DNA of 64,000 nt from Neobacillus sp. WH10 (GCF_030123405.1 NZ_CP126110.1:4774001-4838000); one strand, 5' to 3'. Positions 17,060-25,676 are shown, counted from the stretch's first letter. Program-made: numbers and translations. Notes: generated by a model not told the origin, from the letters alone.

Positions 17060-18217
17060 TTGAATATTATTCAACGACTCATTCCTGCTTCAAACACTCG
17101 TACCCGCCCTGGGCTAAAATTGGTGCCTAAATACATTACAATCCATGAAACCGATAATACCAGCAGGGGGGCGGATGCAGAGGCACACGCACGATTACAG
17201 GAACGCGGGAATGACCGCACTGCATCCTGGCATATAACGGTCGATGAAAACAAAATCATTCAATCGATACCATTTGAGGAAGTGGCATGGGCTGCAGGAG
17301 ATGGGCGAAATGGTCCAGGTAATCGAACGTCGATTCATATCGAAATGTGTGTGAATGCAGACGGTAATTATGAGCAAACCGCTTCCAATACAGTCGAAGT
17401 TGTCCAATATTTAATGAGCCGATTTAAGATATCAAGTGACCGTATCGTTCCTCATAAGTATTGGTCGGGTAAGAACTGCCCAAGAAATTTATTACCTCGA
17501 TGGGAAAATTTTATTAAACGGTGTCAAGACATCAATGATGGCTGGGTAAAAAATGACAGCCAATGGTCATTTTACAAAAATACCAGCAAACAAACAGGCT
17601 GGATAAAGACTCAAGGAAAGTATTACTATCTCGATGCAAATGGTATCATGCAAACCGGATGGGTGAAAGTTAAGGGTATCTGGTACTATCTGAGTAGTGA
17701 TGGAGCTATGCAATCCGGATGGGTAACTGTCGATAATAAGTGGTACTACCTGAATGATGATGGGGCCATGCGAACCGGATGGGTAACTATCGATACTAAG
17801 CGGTATTACCTAAATGATGATGGGGCCATGCGAACCGGATGGGTGAAGATTGATAGGAAATGGTATTTCCTTGCTCAAGATGGTGTGATGAAAACTGGCT
17901 GGTTTAAGAATCAATCTAAGTGGTATTATCTAAATCCAAATGGTGAAATGGCAATTGGCTGGATTCAGGTTGATGGTAAGTCCTATTATCTCGATTCCGA
18001 GGGAGTCATGGTAACAGGCATACAAACAATTGATGGTAAAGAATATTTCATAGGCAATGATGGTGCACTAATTGTTGAAAAACCACAGAATAAAGAAGAC
18101 AAAGGTAATGTAGAAGTCCGGAAGACTACAGCCATAGAAAGGACTTGGAAAGACGAGGACAGAAACACTACAGCCGCAGAAGATGCTGGGAAAGATCTAG
18201 GTGGGAAAAACATGTGA
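17060..18217 (+). CDS. N-acetylmuramoyl-L-alanine amidase with cell-wall-binding repeats
   Basis: 385 residues, TTG start behind AAAGGAGAGG. The amidase_2 (PGRP-like) domain covers residues 20-155: YITIHETDNTSRGADA has the first zinc His, ASWHITVDE lies in the core, and IVPHKYWSGKNCPRNLL carries the second His and the Cys ligand. About eight 20-residue repeats follow (GWVKVKGIWYYLSSDGAMQS type, choline/glucan-binding CW_binding_1), then an acidic tail. No signal peptide, like XlyA/CwlA and phage lysins, so release may need lysis or a holin. Confidence 0.88.
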   Translation: MNIIQRLIPASNTRTRPGLKLVPKYITIHETDNTSRGADAEAHARLQERGNDRTASWHITVDENKIIQSIPFEEVAWAAGDGRNGPGNRTSIHIEMCVNADGNYEQTASNTVEVVQYLMSRFKISSDRIVPHKYWSGKNCPRNLLPRWENFIKRCQDINDGWVKNDSQWSFYKNTSKQTGWIKTQGKYYYLDANGIMQTGWVKVKGIWYYLSSDGAMQSGWVTVDNKWYYLNDDGAMRTGWVTIDTKRYYLNDDGAMRTGWVKIDRKWYFLAQDGVMKTGWFKNQSKWYYLNPNGEMAIGWIQVDGKSYYLDSEGVMVTGIQTIDGKEYFIGNDGALIVEKPQNKEDKGNVEVRKTTAIERTWKDEDRNTTAAEDAGKDLGGKNM

Positions 18218-18255
18218 TAAAAAAGGAAATTACCCATCCATTCCAATCTAAAACG

Positions 18256-18283
18256 AGCCTGCTCCCTCGGAGTTAGGCTTTTT
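18256..18283 (+). terminator. terminator after the amidase
   Basis: AGCCT-GCTCC, three-base loop, GGAG-TT-AGGCT, then TTTTTAT. Between here and 18569 I see no gene apart from the short in-frame extension of the next one. Confidence 0.65.
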
Positions 18284-18569
18284 ATGTGTTACCAAACTTA
18301 CGAAGAGGGATTTCGTTAGGGCGTTGAGCACTTCCTCCGTTTATTGATTAAAAAAATCCATTCTTCTTACAATATTCTCCTGCCTTTTTGACAACCTTCC
18401 TACAACATAACAAACAAAAACCAAGGACCTTTCTTACCAGTCATAAAAAGTTCAGAATTCCCTGTATCACCCTGATTTTATTAAAAAATTCAATATGGAC
18501 AAATTGCCTTTCACCTACCTCGGAATATATTGCAAAGTGAATTGTAAATATCCCATCCAAGAGGTGAAT

Positions 18570-19988
18570 TTGATTTTGAAGAAAAGGGCTTTTTTTACCA
18601 TCCCCATCAGTTTGCTGCTTATTGCAGTAATCGTTACCTCCTTCTTCCTTATTAATATCAAACCGGCAGAAGGGAAAATAGCTCGAGCTCAGAAACTAGC
18701 CGAATATACGAAGCCGGCAGTTGTTCGAATCGTTGATTATGCTGTTGTCGGATGGCAGTTTGACAACCCAGACGATACTGAAGTTATAGCTATATTAGAC
18801 CAGCTAAACTTCCAATCGGTTGTCGGCGGCTCTGGGTCTGGTGCGATTATTAGCTCTGATGGCTATATCGTTACAAATGCCCATGTCGTTGAAGCCACGG
18901 AAATGAAAGACGAAGACATTGCCAATGCGGCATTTGAACAACTTGTTAGCATTGTGGCAGATTATTTTAAAGCGGACTATGAAACAGCGTACCAGTACAT
19001 GCTCACTTATACAAAATATACTGAAATTAAGAAGGTATTGAAGGTTATTTTACCAAGTGGGGATATCCTTGATGGCGAGGTTAAAAGCTATGGTGCCCCA
19101 GTCAACGAAGGTAAAGATGTCTCTGTGCTAAAAATTGAAGGGAAAAACCTGCCTACCTTACCGCTTGGAAATTCGGATGATATCCAGAACCAGGATAATA
19201 TTTGGGTAAGCGGATACCCGGCTGCAGCTGATTCTGATCTCTTGTCACCGGATTCATCCTTAGTTTCCTCGATAAATGCCGGTCAAATTTCGGCTACCTC
19301 GAAAAAGACGGAACAGGGAAGTCCGGTCATTCAAATTAACGCAGCTGCTACTCACGGTAACAGCGGCGGCCCTGTCATTAATGAAACCGGCCAGATTATC
19401 GGCTTGCTCACCTTTAGAGGTGATACGGTGAATGGGCAAGAGGTTCAGGGCTTTAATTTTGCCGTGCCAGTAAATACGGTACAAGAATTTGTCAACCAAG
19501 CCGGTGTCAAAAATACGAAAAGCGAGACGGATAAACTTTACAAAGATGGCCTGGAATTGTATTGGGGCGGCTACTATAAACATGCCTTAGAAAAATTTGA
19601 AGCAGTTCAGCGCATCTATCCAAATCACTCTGAAATCAAACAATATATTGCCAATTCCGAGAAAAAGATGAGCAGCAGTAAAACACTATGGTCTGATTAT
19701 ACTACCATCTTCTATATTATCGACGGTGTTTCTGGATTACTGATCCTTGTGCTGCTCGTTTTCACCTTTGCTTTTAGGCCGAAAAAAACGGCAGTTGCAG
19801 CAACAGTTCCTGCCGCTGGATTTGCTAACCCCGTACCGGAACCGCCACCTCCGCTGGCAGATACTGAAAATACCCTGGCTGACCTAAACAATGATGGAAA
19901 AATTGATGTCCAAGACATTCTGCTCGCCCTCCAAGAACACCAGAAAAAACAGAAAAAAGACGATGAAGATAGTGGAAATGGTGCCTGA
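18570..19988 (+). CDS. membrane-anchored trypsin-like serine protease with EF-hand tail
   Basis: I start at TTG 18570, 5 bases after AAGAGG; an upstream ATG at 18495 lacks a binding site. A membrane anchor near the N-terminus (FFTIPISLLLIAVIVTSFFL) is followed by a DegP-type protease: His in YIVTNAHVVEA, Asp in GKDVSVLKIEG, Ser in HGNSGGPVINE. A TPR-like stretch, a second membrane helix (IIDGVSGLLILVLLVFTFAF), a Pro-rich linker and a dockerin-like calcium loop (DLNNDGKIDVQDIL) complete it. The protease should face outside. The stop codon lies inside palindrome copy 4. Confidence 0.82.
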   Translation: MILKKRAFFTIPISLLLIAVIVTSFFLINIKPAEGKIARAQKLAEYTKPAVVRIVDYAVVGWQFDNPDDTEVIAILDQLNFQSVVGGSGSGAIISSDGYIVTNAHVVEATEMKDEDIANAAFEQLVSIVADYFKADYETAYQYMLTYTKYTEIKKVLKVILPSGDILDGEVKSYGAPVNEGKDVSVLKIEGKNLPTLPLGNSDDIQNQDNIWVSGYPAAADSDLLSPDSSLVSSINAGQISATSKKTEQGSPVIQINAAATHGNSGGPVINETGQIIGLLTFRGDTVNGQEVQGFNFAVPVNTVQEFVNQAGVKNTKSETDKLYKDGLELYWGGYYKHALEKFEAVQRIYPNHSEIKQYIANSEKKMSSSKTLWSDYTTIFYIIDGVSGLLILVLLVFTFAFRPKKTAVAATVPAAGFANPVPEPPPPLADTENTLADLNNDGKIDVQDILLALQEHQKKQKKDDEDSGNGA

Positions 19989-19993
19989 CACCC
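19979..19993. repeat. dispersed palindrome, copy 4, overlapping a stop codon
   Basis: TGGTGCCTGACACCC. Its internal TGA at 19986-19988 is the stop codon of the serine protease gene. Confidence 0.8.
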
Positions 19994-20045
19994 TTTCCAC
20001 TATTGTCAACTGGGATGCAGTTTTTACACTGTATCCCCGTTTTGC

Positions 20046-20386
20046 TTAAAATTCATTTTTATGGATTATCGAACAATCTTTGCCGATTCTATAAGGTGTT
20101 GTTTTTCTGCCAATCTTTAAAATAGGAATAAAATCCTCAATAGACTGGCTGATACCGCCCAATTCCCCTCTATCAATTTCAATCCCCACTAAAATGGAAA
20201 ACATTCTCTTCGTGACTGAGTTAACCTTATGCAGTTTTTCTTTCATCTTTATTATTTATTATTTTTATTGTATTGAAGAATCAGGGAGTTCCTCTGGTAA
20301 ATTAGACAGGAGATAACCTTATCTTTTTTAATTCCTTTCTCGAATTCCGGTAAAGTTTCCATTGAAATCATATTCATTTCACCTCA
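20046..20386 (-). other. short degraded-looking ORFs
   Basis: A 66-codon frame (20246 to 20046, with SVTKRMFSILVGIEIDRGEL) has no ribosome binding site. Upstream, GAGGTG precedes an ATG of a 40-odd-residue frame (METLPEFEKGIKKDKVISC) whose better continuation (SNLPEELPDSSIQ) is in another frame. Together they look like remains of one small gene read on the minus strand. I do not recognise it. Confidence 0.3.
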
Positions 20387-20495
20387 AAATGAAATTAAGT
20401 ATGCAAAGTAAATTTATGACTATGTGGTAAAATCTTAACAAACATTCTAAAAGGAACCAATAATAATTTCTACTTCTTCATAGGCGGTGAATCAA

Positions 20496-21065
20496 GTGTT
20501 ATGGTTGTATGTTGTTCTTTCCTATTTAATCGGCAATATTATGTTTGGGTATCTGATTACAAAAGTTCTGTATCACAAGGATATTCGCCTTCATGGAAGC
20601 GGGAATGTTGGGGCTCGCAATGCCGGTCGTCTTCATGGAAAGAAAGCGTTCGTTATCATTTTTCTTGGCGATGCATTAAAAGGTGTATGCGTTATTCTCA
20701 TCGCCCGCTATCTTCATTTTCCTGAGTATATACAATTGCTTGGACTAGGGATGGCGATTCTTGGCCATATAAAACCAGTTGCATTGAAGTTCAAGGGTGG
20801 GAAAGGAATTTCCACTTTTATTGGCGGAATGATTTGCTTCGATCCACTGCTTATTCCCATAATCCTGGTGGGTTTTTTCGCCCTTTATCCATTTACCAAA
20901 AGCTTTACCTTCGCAGGGTTAGGAGCGTTCCTCGCCATTCCAATATTTCTATTTTTCAAGCCATATAATTGGATAACCTGTGTAATTGCACTCGCCATAA
21001 TCATAGTTATTTTTTTAACACATTCTGAAAATATCAAGGAAAGGCTGAAGGATCGTGGACAATAA
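20496..21065 (+). CDS. divergent PlsY-like glycerol-3-phosphate acyltransferase
   Basis: About 190 residues, five membrane helices. GTG 20496 sits 5 bases after AGGCGGTGA; GTG 20487 is a less likely start. PlsY motifs are present but altered: GSGNVGARN (usually GATN), GHIKPVALKFKGGKGIST, and THSENIKE where PlsY has HREN. Normal PlsY moves an acyl group from acyl-phosphate to glycerol-3-phosphate at the membrane. The substitutions and coupling to an acyltransferase-aminotransferase gene (11-bp overlap) suggest a paralogue with another acceptor. Confidence 0.82.
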   Translation: MLWLYVVLSYLIGNIMFGYLITKVLYHKDIRLHGSGNVGARNAGRLHGKKAFVIIFLGDALKGVCVILIARYLHFPEYIQLLGLGMAILGHIKPVALKFKGGKGISTFIGGMICFDPLLIPIILVGFFALYPFTKSFTFAGLGAFLAIPIFLFFKPYNWITCVIALAIIIVIFLTHSENIKERLKDRGQ

Positions 21066-22680
21066 TCATGGGTATTTTTTCAAAATTGCAACAAACTGTA
21101 ACGAATTTGAGCGAATTCATCAATTAAACTATCAAACTTTTTCAGAAGAAATTCCTCAGCATGAAAAAAATGAGCAAAAAAAATTGGTGGATTCTTTCCA
21201 CCATGAAAATACATACATTATTTGCATCAAAGATGACGAGCTTATCGGCATGGTCGCTGTTCGTGACAACCGGCCGTTTTCGCTTGACCGTAAAATTGGC
21301 GCTATCGAAGATTCACTCCCTATTTCAATAAATCGCCCTTGCGAGGTCCGGCTTCTGGCAGTCAAAAAAGAATTTCGAAATGGCCGGGTCTTTGTTGGGC
21401 TTGCGCAATTTTTAGCTCAATATTGCTTGGAAAAGGGGTATGATGTCGCTGTTATCTCTGGAACAGTCCGTCAATTAAAGCTATATAACCAAATGGGCTT
21501 CCAGCCATTTGCCAAGATGACCGGTACAGAGGAAGCCCTTTTTCAACCCATGTATTTAACGAAAGAAACATTTGAAGCATCGCTTGCAGGTAGAATTCTT
21601 CATCCGGCTATACCTTTTTTACCAGGGCCCGTTCAAATCTCTGACGGAGTTCGCGCTGCACTAATGGGCCGCCCCTACTCCCATCGAACTAAAGGTTTCC
21701 TTGAAAAACTAAACAGGATCAAGGATCTGCTATGCGACTTAACGAACTCCAAGCATGTCCAGGTTTTACTAGGCTCAGGTACACTTGCAAATGAAGTCGT
21801 GGCTGCTCAGCTTTCATTAATAAAAGGCAGAGGACTCATTTTGGCTAATGGTGAGTTTGGCAGCCGCTTAGTAGAACAAGCGCAGCGGCAGGGACTTAAC
21901 TTCGATGTATTGGAAAAAGAATGGGGGCAAGCTTTCTCAAAGGAAGAAATTGTTGAAAAATTATCAAACAAATCGACATGGATTTGGGCTGTGCATAGTG
22001 AGACATCCACCGGCATGCTAAATGACTTGACGCTCATCAAGAGGATTGCAGAAGAGTACAGCCTTAAGCTTTGTCTTGATTGTATTAGCTCCATTGGGGC
22101 GATGGAGTTGGATTTATCAGGGGTATTTTTAGCAACCGGCGTTAGCGGGAAAGCGTTGCGTGCGTTCACTGGATTGTCCTTCGTCTTTCATCATCACGAG
22201 GTTGCCCCTTCGTCTGCTATCCCAAAATACATTGATTTGGGTGTCTATATGGTCAAGGACAGTATCCCGTTTTCTCATTCGTCCAACTTTATTGAAGCGC
22301 TGCTAGTGGCAGTAGAAAGCATTACGCCCGAAACATATAGAAAGATTAGTGAAACGCATCAATGGTTAAGAAATAACCTTAAACATTTTGGCTATCATTT
22401 GATAACAAGTAATAAAAATAATTCTCCCATGATTCTAACCATTGAACTTCCCAAAGCTGTCTCGTCTTATGAAATTGGGAAAGTTCTTCATTACAATGGT
22501 TACCTGTTACACTTTGAGAGCGAGTACCTTCGGCAACGAAACTGGATGCAAATTGCTTGCATCGGCGATTATTCCACCGCGACTTTAGAAACAATGACTA
22601 ACCTTCTATATCAGGTTGTCACATACGAACTAAAGCAGCTTCAAGCTTCAACTTCAAAGCTCCTGAATGAAGGGGCCTAA
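21055..22680 (+). CDS. GNAT acyltransferase-class V aminotransferase fusion
   Basis: 541 residues. Residues 1-175 are a GNAT-like acyltransferase (CEVRLLAVKKEFRNGRVFVGL; YNQMGFQPF). Residues 185-520 are a fold-type I aminotransferase of class V: PGPVQISDGVRAAL, GSGTLANEVVAAQL for the cofactor phosphate, VHSETSTGMLND, LCLDCISSIGAMELD with the pyridine-binding Asp, and the PLP lysine in TGVSGKALRAF. It may transaminate and N-acylate one substrate. Coupling to the PlsY-like gene points to lipid chemistry; substrate unknown. The binding site for this gene lies inside the upstream gene. Confidence 0.82.
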   Translation: MDNNHGYFFKIATNCNEFERIHQLNYQTFSEEIPQHEKNEQKKLVDSFHHENTYIICIKDDELIGMVAVRDNRPFSLDRKIGAIEDSLPISINRPCEVRLLAVKKEFRNGRVFVGLAQFLAQYCLEKGYDVAVISGTVRQLKLYNQMGFQPFAKMTGTEEALFQPMYLTKETFEASLAGRILHPAIPFLPGPVQISDGVRAALMGRPYSHRTKGFLEKLNRIKDLLCDLTNSKHVQVLLGSGTLANEVVAAQLSLIKGRGLILANGEFGSRLVEQAQRQGLNFDVLEKEWGQAFSKEEIVEKLSNKSTWIWAVHSETSTGMLNDLTLIKRIAEEYSLKLCLDCISSIGAMELDLSGVFLATGVSGKALRAFTGLSFVFHHHEVAPSSAIPKYIDLGVYMVKDSIPFSHSSNFIEALLVAVESITPETYRKISETHQWLRNNLKHFGYHLITSNKNNSPMILTIELPKAVSSYEIGKVLHYNGYLLHFESEYLRQRNWMQIACIGDYSTATLETMTNLLYQVVTYELKQLQASTSKLLNEGA

Positions 22681-22715
22681 TTAGGGCGGAAAGCCACATT
22701 AATAAAGTGACAACT

Positions 22716-22757
22716 CAATCAGTGAGGGTGGCAAATCTTTTCCACCCCCACTGATTG
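22716..22757. terminator. 16-bp hairpin after the fusion gene
   Basis: CAATCAGTGAGGGTGG pairs with CCACCCCCACTGATTG around a 10-base loop. There is no clear T-run, so termination is likely but not certain. A weaker relative (CAATCAGT ... CAGTGATTG with TTTTTTTTCCAC between) lies at 25199-25232. Confidence 0.6.
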
Positions 22758-22791
22758 TTACTTCCCCCAAAAAAACATGCAACACCTGATT

Positions 22792-22835
22792 GTCCACCCA
22801 ACACGGACACTGTCCACGAAGGGTGCCTGACACCC
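22792..22835. repeat. dispersed palindrome, copy 5, composite
   Basis: TGTCCACCCAACAC, then TGTCCACGAAGGGTGCC continuing to TGACACCC. Core palindrome at 22821-22835, 1 base past the comM stop codon. Confidence 0.78.
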
Positions 22836-22836
22836 T

Positions 22837-24342
22837 TTATACTGTATTCAGCTTGATTACCTCGCAAATGCTTTGGTCGGTGATGTCGGGGTTTGCTTGG
22901 AGGTCTGAGATGGTACGGGCAAGGCGGAGGATTTTGATTTGGGTACGGTTGCTCCAATTTTTGTTTATGGCTTGCTGCTGTATGGCTGATTGTTGTGTTC
23001 CTGACAAAGGGCTCGCTCTCAAAAGTACGTCATAAGAGATTCTACTATTACAAACTTCTTTACCATAGCGGTCATATTGCCTTTCCCTCGCCAGCTTCAC
23101 TCTTTCCTGCACAATTTTTGATGACTCTCCTGCACTTGCCATCGTAGTGTCATTGATATCGATGCATCGTAATGAAAGATTAATATCAAACCGATCTCTA
23201 AGCGGACCTGAGAGTCTATTTTGATAAGAGCGAATTTGCTTAGGTGAGCACGTACAATAATGACTATTCGAGCCTGCATAACCGCAAGGGCATGGATTCA
23301 TCGCAGCAATCAATACAAAGGAAGCCGGATAGGTAATCGAGGCGTGGGTGCGGCTAATCGTGATCAAACTATTTTCTAAAGGCTGGCGCAGCATATCTAA
23401 TGTTTTTTTCGAAAACTCCCCGATTTCATCAAGAAATAATACACCCCTGTGGGCCAAAGAGATTTCACCTGGCTTTGGAAATTGACCGCCGCCTATAATA
23501 GCGACTCCTGAGGCGGAATGGTGAGGATTCCGATAGGGAGGCAGATGACACTGTGTGTAAACGGTCCTGCTTAATTGATACAAGCTAAGTACCTCGAGTT
23601 GTGCTTCTTTTGTCAATGGCGGTAAAATGGACGGAAAGCTCTCTGCCAACAAGCTTTTTCCACAACCTGGAGGTCCCGTTATCAGAACATGATGCTCACC
23701 GGCTGCCACTACCTCTAGAGCACATTTAGCTCTAGCATGACCGATAATTTGCTGAAAATCTAAATAACGATTATCTCCATAGCAGCTCTCTTCTTCAATC
23801 TTTTTATAAAAAGAAGGAACCCATTGACCTGAAAGGTGCCCGATTACATCTTTTAATGAAGAAATGTAGATGATTTCTAACCCTTCGAAATCAAGAACCG
23901 GGAGATGGTCATCAAATGGTATATAAAGTCTCCTAATCCCCTGCCTTTTTGCTGCAAGTACCGCAGGCAACAGCCCTTCAACAGGTTGCACTGATCCGTC
24001 TAAGGATAGGGCTCCTAAAAAACCCGTATCTTCTGGAATAGCTGCCTCCAACTCATGCAAGCTCAGCAGCAAACCAATTGCCATAGGAAAATCAAACATC
24101 GGCCCCATTTTCTTTTGGTCCGCAGGCGAAAGATTTATGATAATTTTGTTACCTGATAGGACATAACCTAATGAACTAAGTGCTGCTATAATTCTCTCCT
24201 TCGACTCTTTAACAGCAGCATCAGGCAGACCGACAATTTTAAACGAGTCATTACCTACATATGTCCCAACCTCCACATTCACTCGGTAGCCTTCCATCCC
24301 CTTTAAGCCAATACTCGTTACTCGAGCCCACATGGAAACCAC
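22837..24342 (-). CDS. comM: YifB/ComM Mg-chelatase-like AAA+ ATPase
   Basis: 501 residues. An N-terminal Lon-like fold (IVGLPDAAVKESKERIIAAL) is followed by an AAA+ domain with Walker A GPPGCGKSLLA and Walker B GVLFLDEIGEF, a zinc-finger-like Cys set (NPCPCGYAGSNSHYCTCSP), and a C-terminal Mg-chelatase domain (RTISDLQANPDI). In transformable bacteria ComM is a hexameric helicase that helps integrate incoming DNA by branch migration. The 5' end overlaps the RAYT remnant by 25 bases. Confidence 0.92.
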   Translation of the reverse strand: MVSMWARVTSIGLKGMEGYRVNVEVGTYVGNDSFKIVGLPDAAVKESKERIIAALSSLGYVLSGNKIIINLSPADQKKMGPMFDFPMAIGLLLSLHELEAAIPEDTGFLGALSLDGSVQPVEGLLPAVLAAKRQGIRRLYIPFDDHLPVLDFEGLEIIYISSLKDVIGHLSGQWVPSFYKKIEEESCYGDNRYLDFQQIIGHARAKCALEVVAAGEHHVLITGPPGCGKSLLAESFPSILPPLTKEAQLEVLSLYQLSRTVYTQCHLPPYRNPHHSASGVAIIGGGQFPKPGEISLAHRGVLFLDEIGEFSKKTLDMLRQPLENSLITISRTHASITYPASFVLIAAMNPCPCGYAGSNSHYCTCSPKQIRSYQNRLSGPLRDRFDINLSLRCIDINDTTMASAGESSKIVQERVKLARERQYDRYGKEVCNSRISYDVLLRASPLSGTQQSAIQQQAINKNWSNRTQIKILRLARTISDLQANPDITDQSICEVIKLNTV

Positions 24343-24925
24343 TCCCCTTCACGCTTAATGATTTTTCCATCTTCCCAAAAAAACTTGTCCGTGACTAAGG
24401 CATTCATATATTGCTGATAAAAATGTGGTTGCGGGTTAGGAAAATAAGAAAGGATTGGTTTGGGGTCAATATGAGGGTTTGCTTCACCGTAGAGGTAAGC
24501 ACGATAGCTGCTCCAAGTATACTTCTCAGGCGTTGTCACCATCCCAGCTTCCACAGGGTTTAAATGAATATATTTGCTGACATCAATTTCATATTCACGA
24601 GAGTTGATGAGCTCGGCACCATAGCGCTTATCAAACACATGGCCCGAAAAATCGTACTTTTGGTTAATATATTTTGCATATTTTGTATTGAGATTTTTCA
24701 TGATGATACTAAGCGGGGTTTGGAAGGTTTCGAACTGGAGATGGGTATGATTGGTCATTAAGCAGTAAGCGTGGAGATTAAAGGGGTAGCGGTCCCTCGT
24801 TTCTTCTATGTAAGCCAGATACTTCTTATAATCTTCATCCTCAAAAACAGTGAACTCCTCCTTATTCCTCTACTGGTCACATGATACTTCGCACCTTCAA
24901 ACCATAGACGTGCCTTACGAGCCAA
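24318..24925 (-). pseudogene. frameshifted REP-associated tyrosine transposase (RAYT, Y1_Tnp)
   Basis: TTG 24925, 8 bases behind AGGAG, opens a frame LARKARLWFEGAKYHVTSRG; a missing base at 24861-24868 shifts to the frame KEEFTVFEDEDYKKYLAYIE, which runs on to LHAYCLMTNHTHLQFET, the HUH-type His pair of IS200/RAYT enzymes. YIHLNPVEAGMV and SSYRAYLYGEA are also family hallmarks, and the former holds the likely catalytic Tyr. An uninterrupted protein would have about 203 residues. There are no IS200 ends or partner tnpB, so it is a RAYT. A dispersed palindrome sits 46 bases upstream. Confidence 0.85.
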
Positions 24926-24970
24926 ATCGATCACTCCTATTAAATATAATTACGACGGAAATGGTATTAA

Positions 24971-24985
24971 TGGTGTCAGGCACCA
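24971..24985. repeat. dispersed palindrome, copy 6, beside the RAYT remnant
   Basis: TGGTGTCAGGCACCA, perfect form, 46 bases upstream of the transposase start. The rest of 24986-25377 contains the CAATCAGT/TGATTG hairpin at 25199-25232 and no recognised gene. Confidence 0.82.
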
Positions 24986-25377
24986 TTCCCATCTTTTTCA
25001 TTATACTAATAATTTTCACGTGGGTTAGCGATATTCATATATGTAACAAAATGTTCAAAGGCTTGGTTTGGGGTGCTTTGCGATTTGTCCGTCCCTTTGG
25101 TTAGAAACCTTTTTGTCCAGAAAAACATCCAAGCTTGAAATTTCCCATCAACGTATAAAAAGTTTTGGATCCTAATATTTATTAATAAGGTGAAACTTCA
25201 ATCAGTATTTTTTTTCCACACCCCAGTGATTGATAGTTGGAACAATCGTTTTTTTTACGAGCTATTGATTCCCGCTTATCCTTTTTGTTCTATCTTCTCT
25301 TGTAGTGAGGGTCTTACTGCTCGTTTATGCGACATATAGTCTCATCATCTCTTACTTTCTATTGAGGAGGAATATCT

Positions 25378-25566
25378 CTGAAAAGTATAAGATTGATTCA
25401 AAGATTAGTTGGTGTCCTCCTTCTTGTGTATGGAATTTATCTCATTTTCGTCACACAGGAGTTTTTTGGTACCTTATTAATCATTATTGCCTTCTTAATC
25501 TTTCCAAGCATAAACAAAGAAAAAAAGGAATCCTACAGCGATGATATTGATTCTCATGACCGCTGA
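25378..25566 (+). CDS. 62-aa membrane protein, probable CTG start
   Basis: A GAGGAGG site is followed at 7 bases by CTG 25378; no ATG, GTG or TTG is suitably placed, the next being TTG at 25393, 22 bases away. The product has two close hydrophobic segments (LVGVLLLVYGIYLIFV; FFGTLLIIIAFLIFPSI) forming a hairpin and a charged tail with SYSDDIDSHDR. Family not recognised. A terminator follows at 25677. The CTG start is inferred from spacing. Confidence 0.6.
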   Translation: MKSIRLIQRLVGVLLLVYGIYLIFVTQEFFGTLLIIIAFLIFPSINKEKKESYSDDIDSHDR

Positions 25567-25676
25567 AGTGATTCTGCATATGTGCACGACAGTTCCTCAG
25601 GGGCAGAGCTTCAGATGGAGGCGGCGTGAACTAATCCTCCAAAACCAATTCCCCTTAACACCACCTTTCAAACAGA

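Noticed and set aside
18495..18569. N-terminal extension of the serine protease from ATG 18495
   Set aside because: No ribosome binding site, and it would put 25 polar residues before the membrane anchor; TTG 18570 has a good site.
24318..24925. Intact IS200-type insertion sequence
   Set aside because: No tnpB partner, no IS200 end structures seen, and the reading frame is broken; RAYT-type features fit better.
25305..25544. 79-codon ORF from 25305
   Set aside because: It lies in a different frame over the better-supported small membrane gene and its product loses hydrophobic pattern after residue 20.
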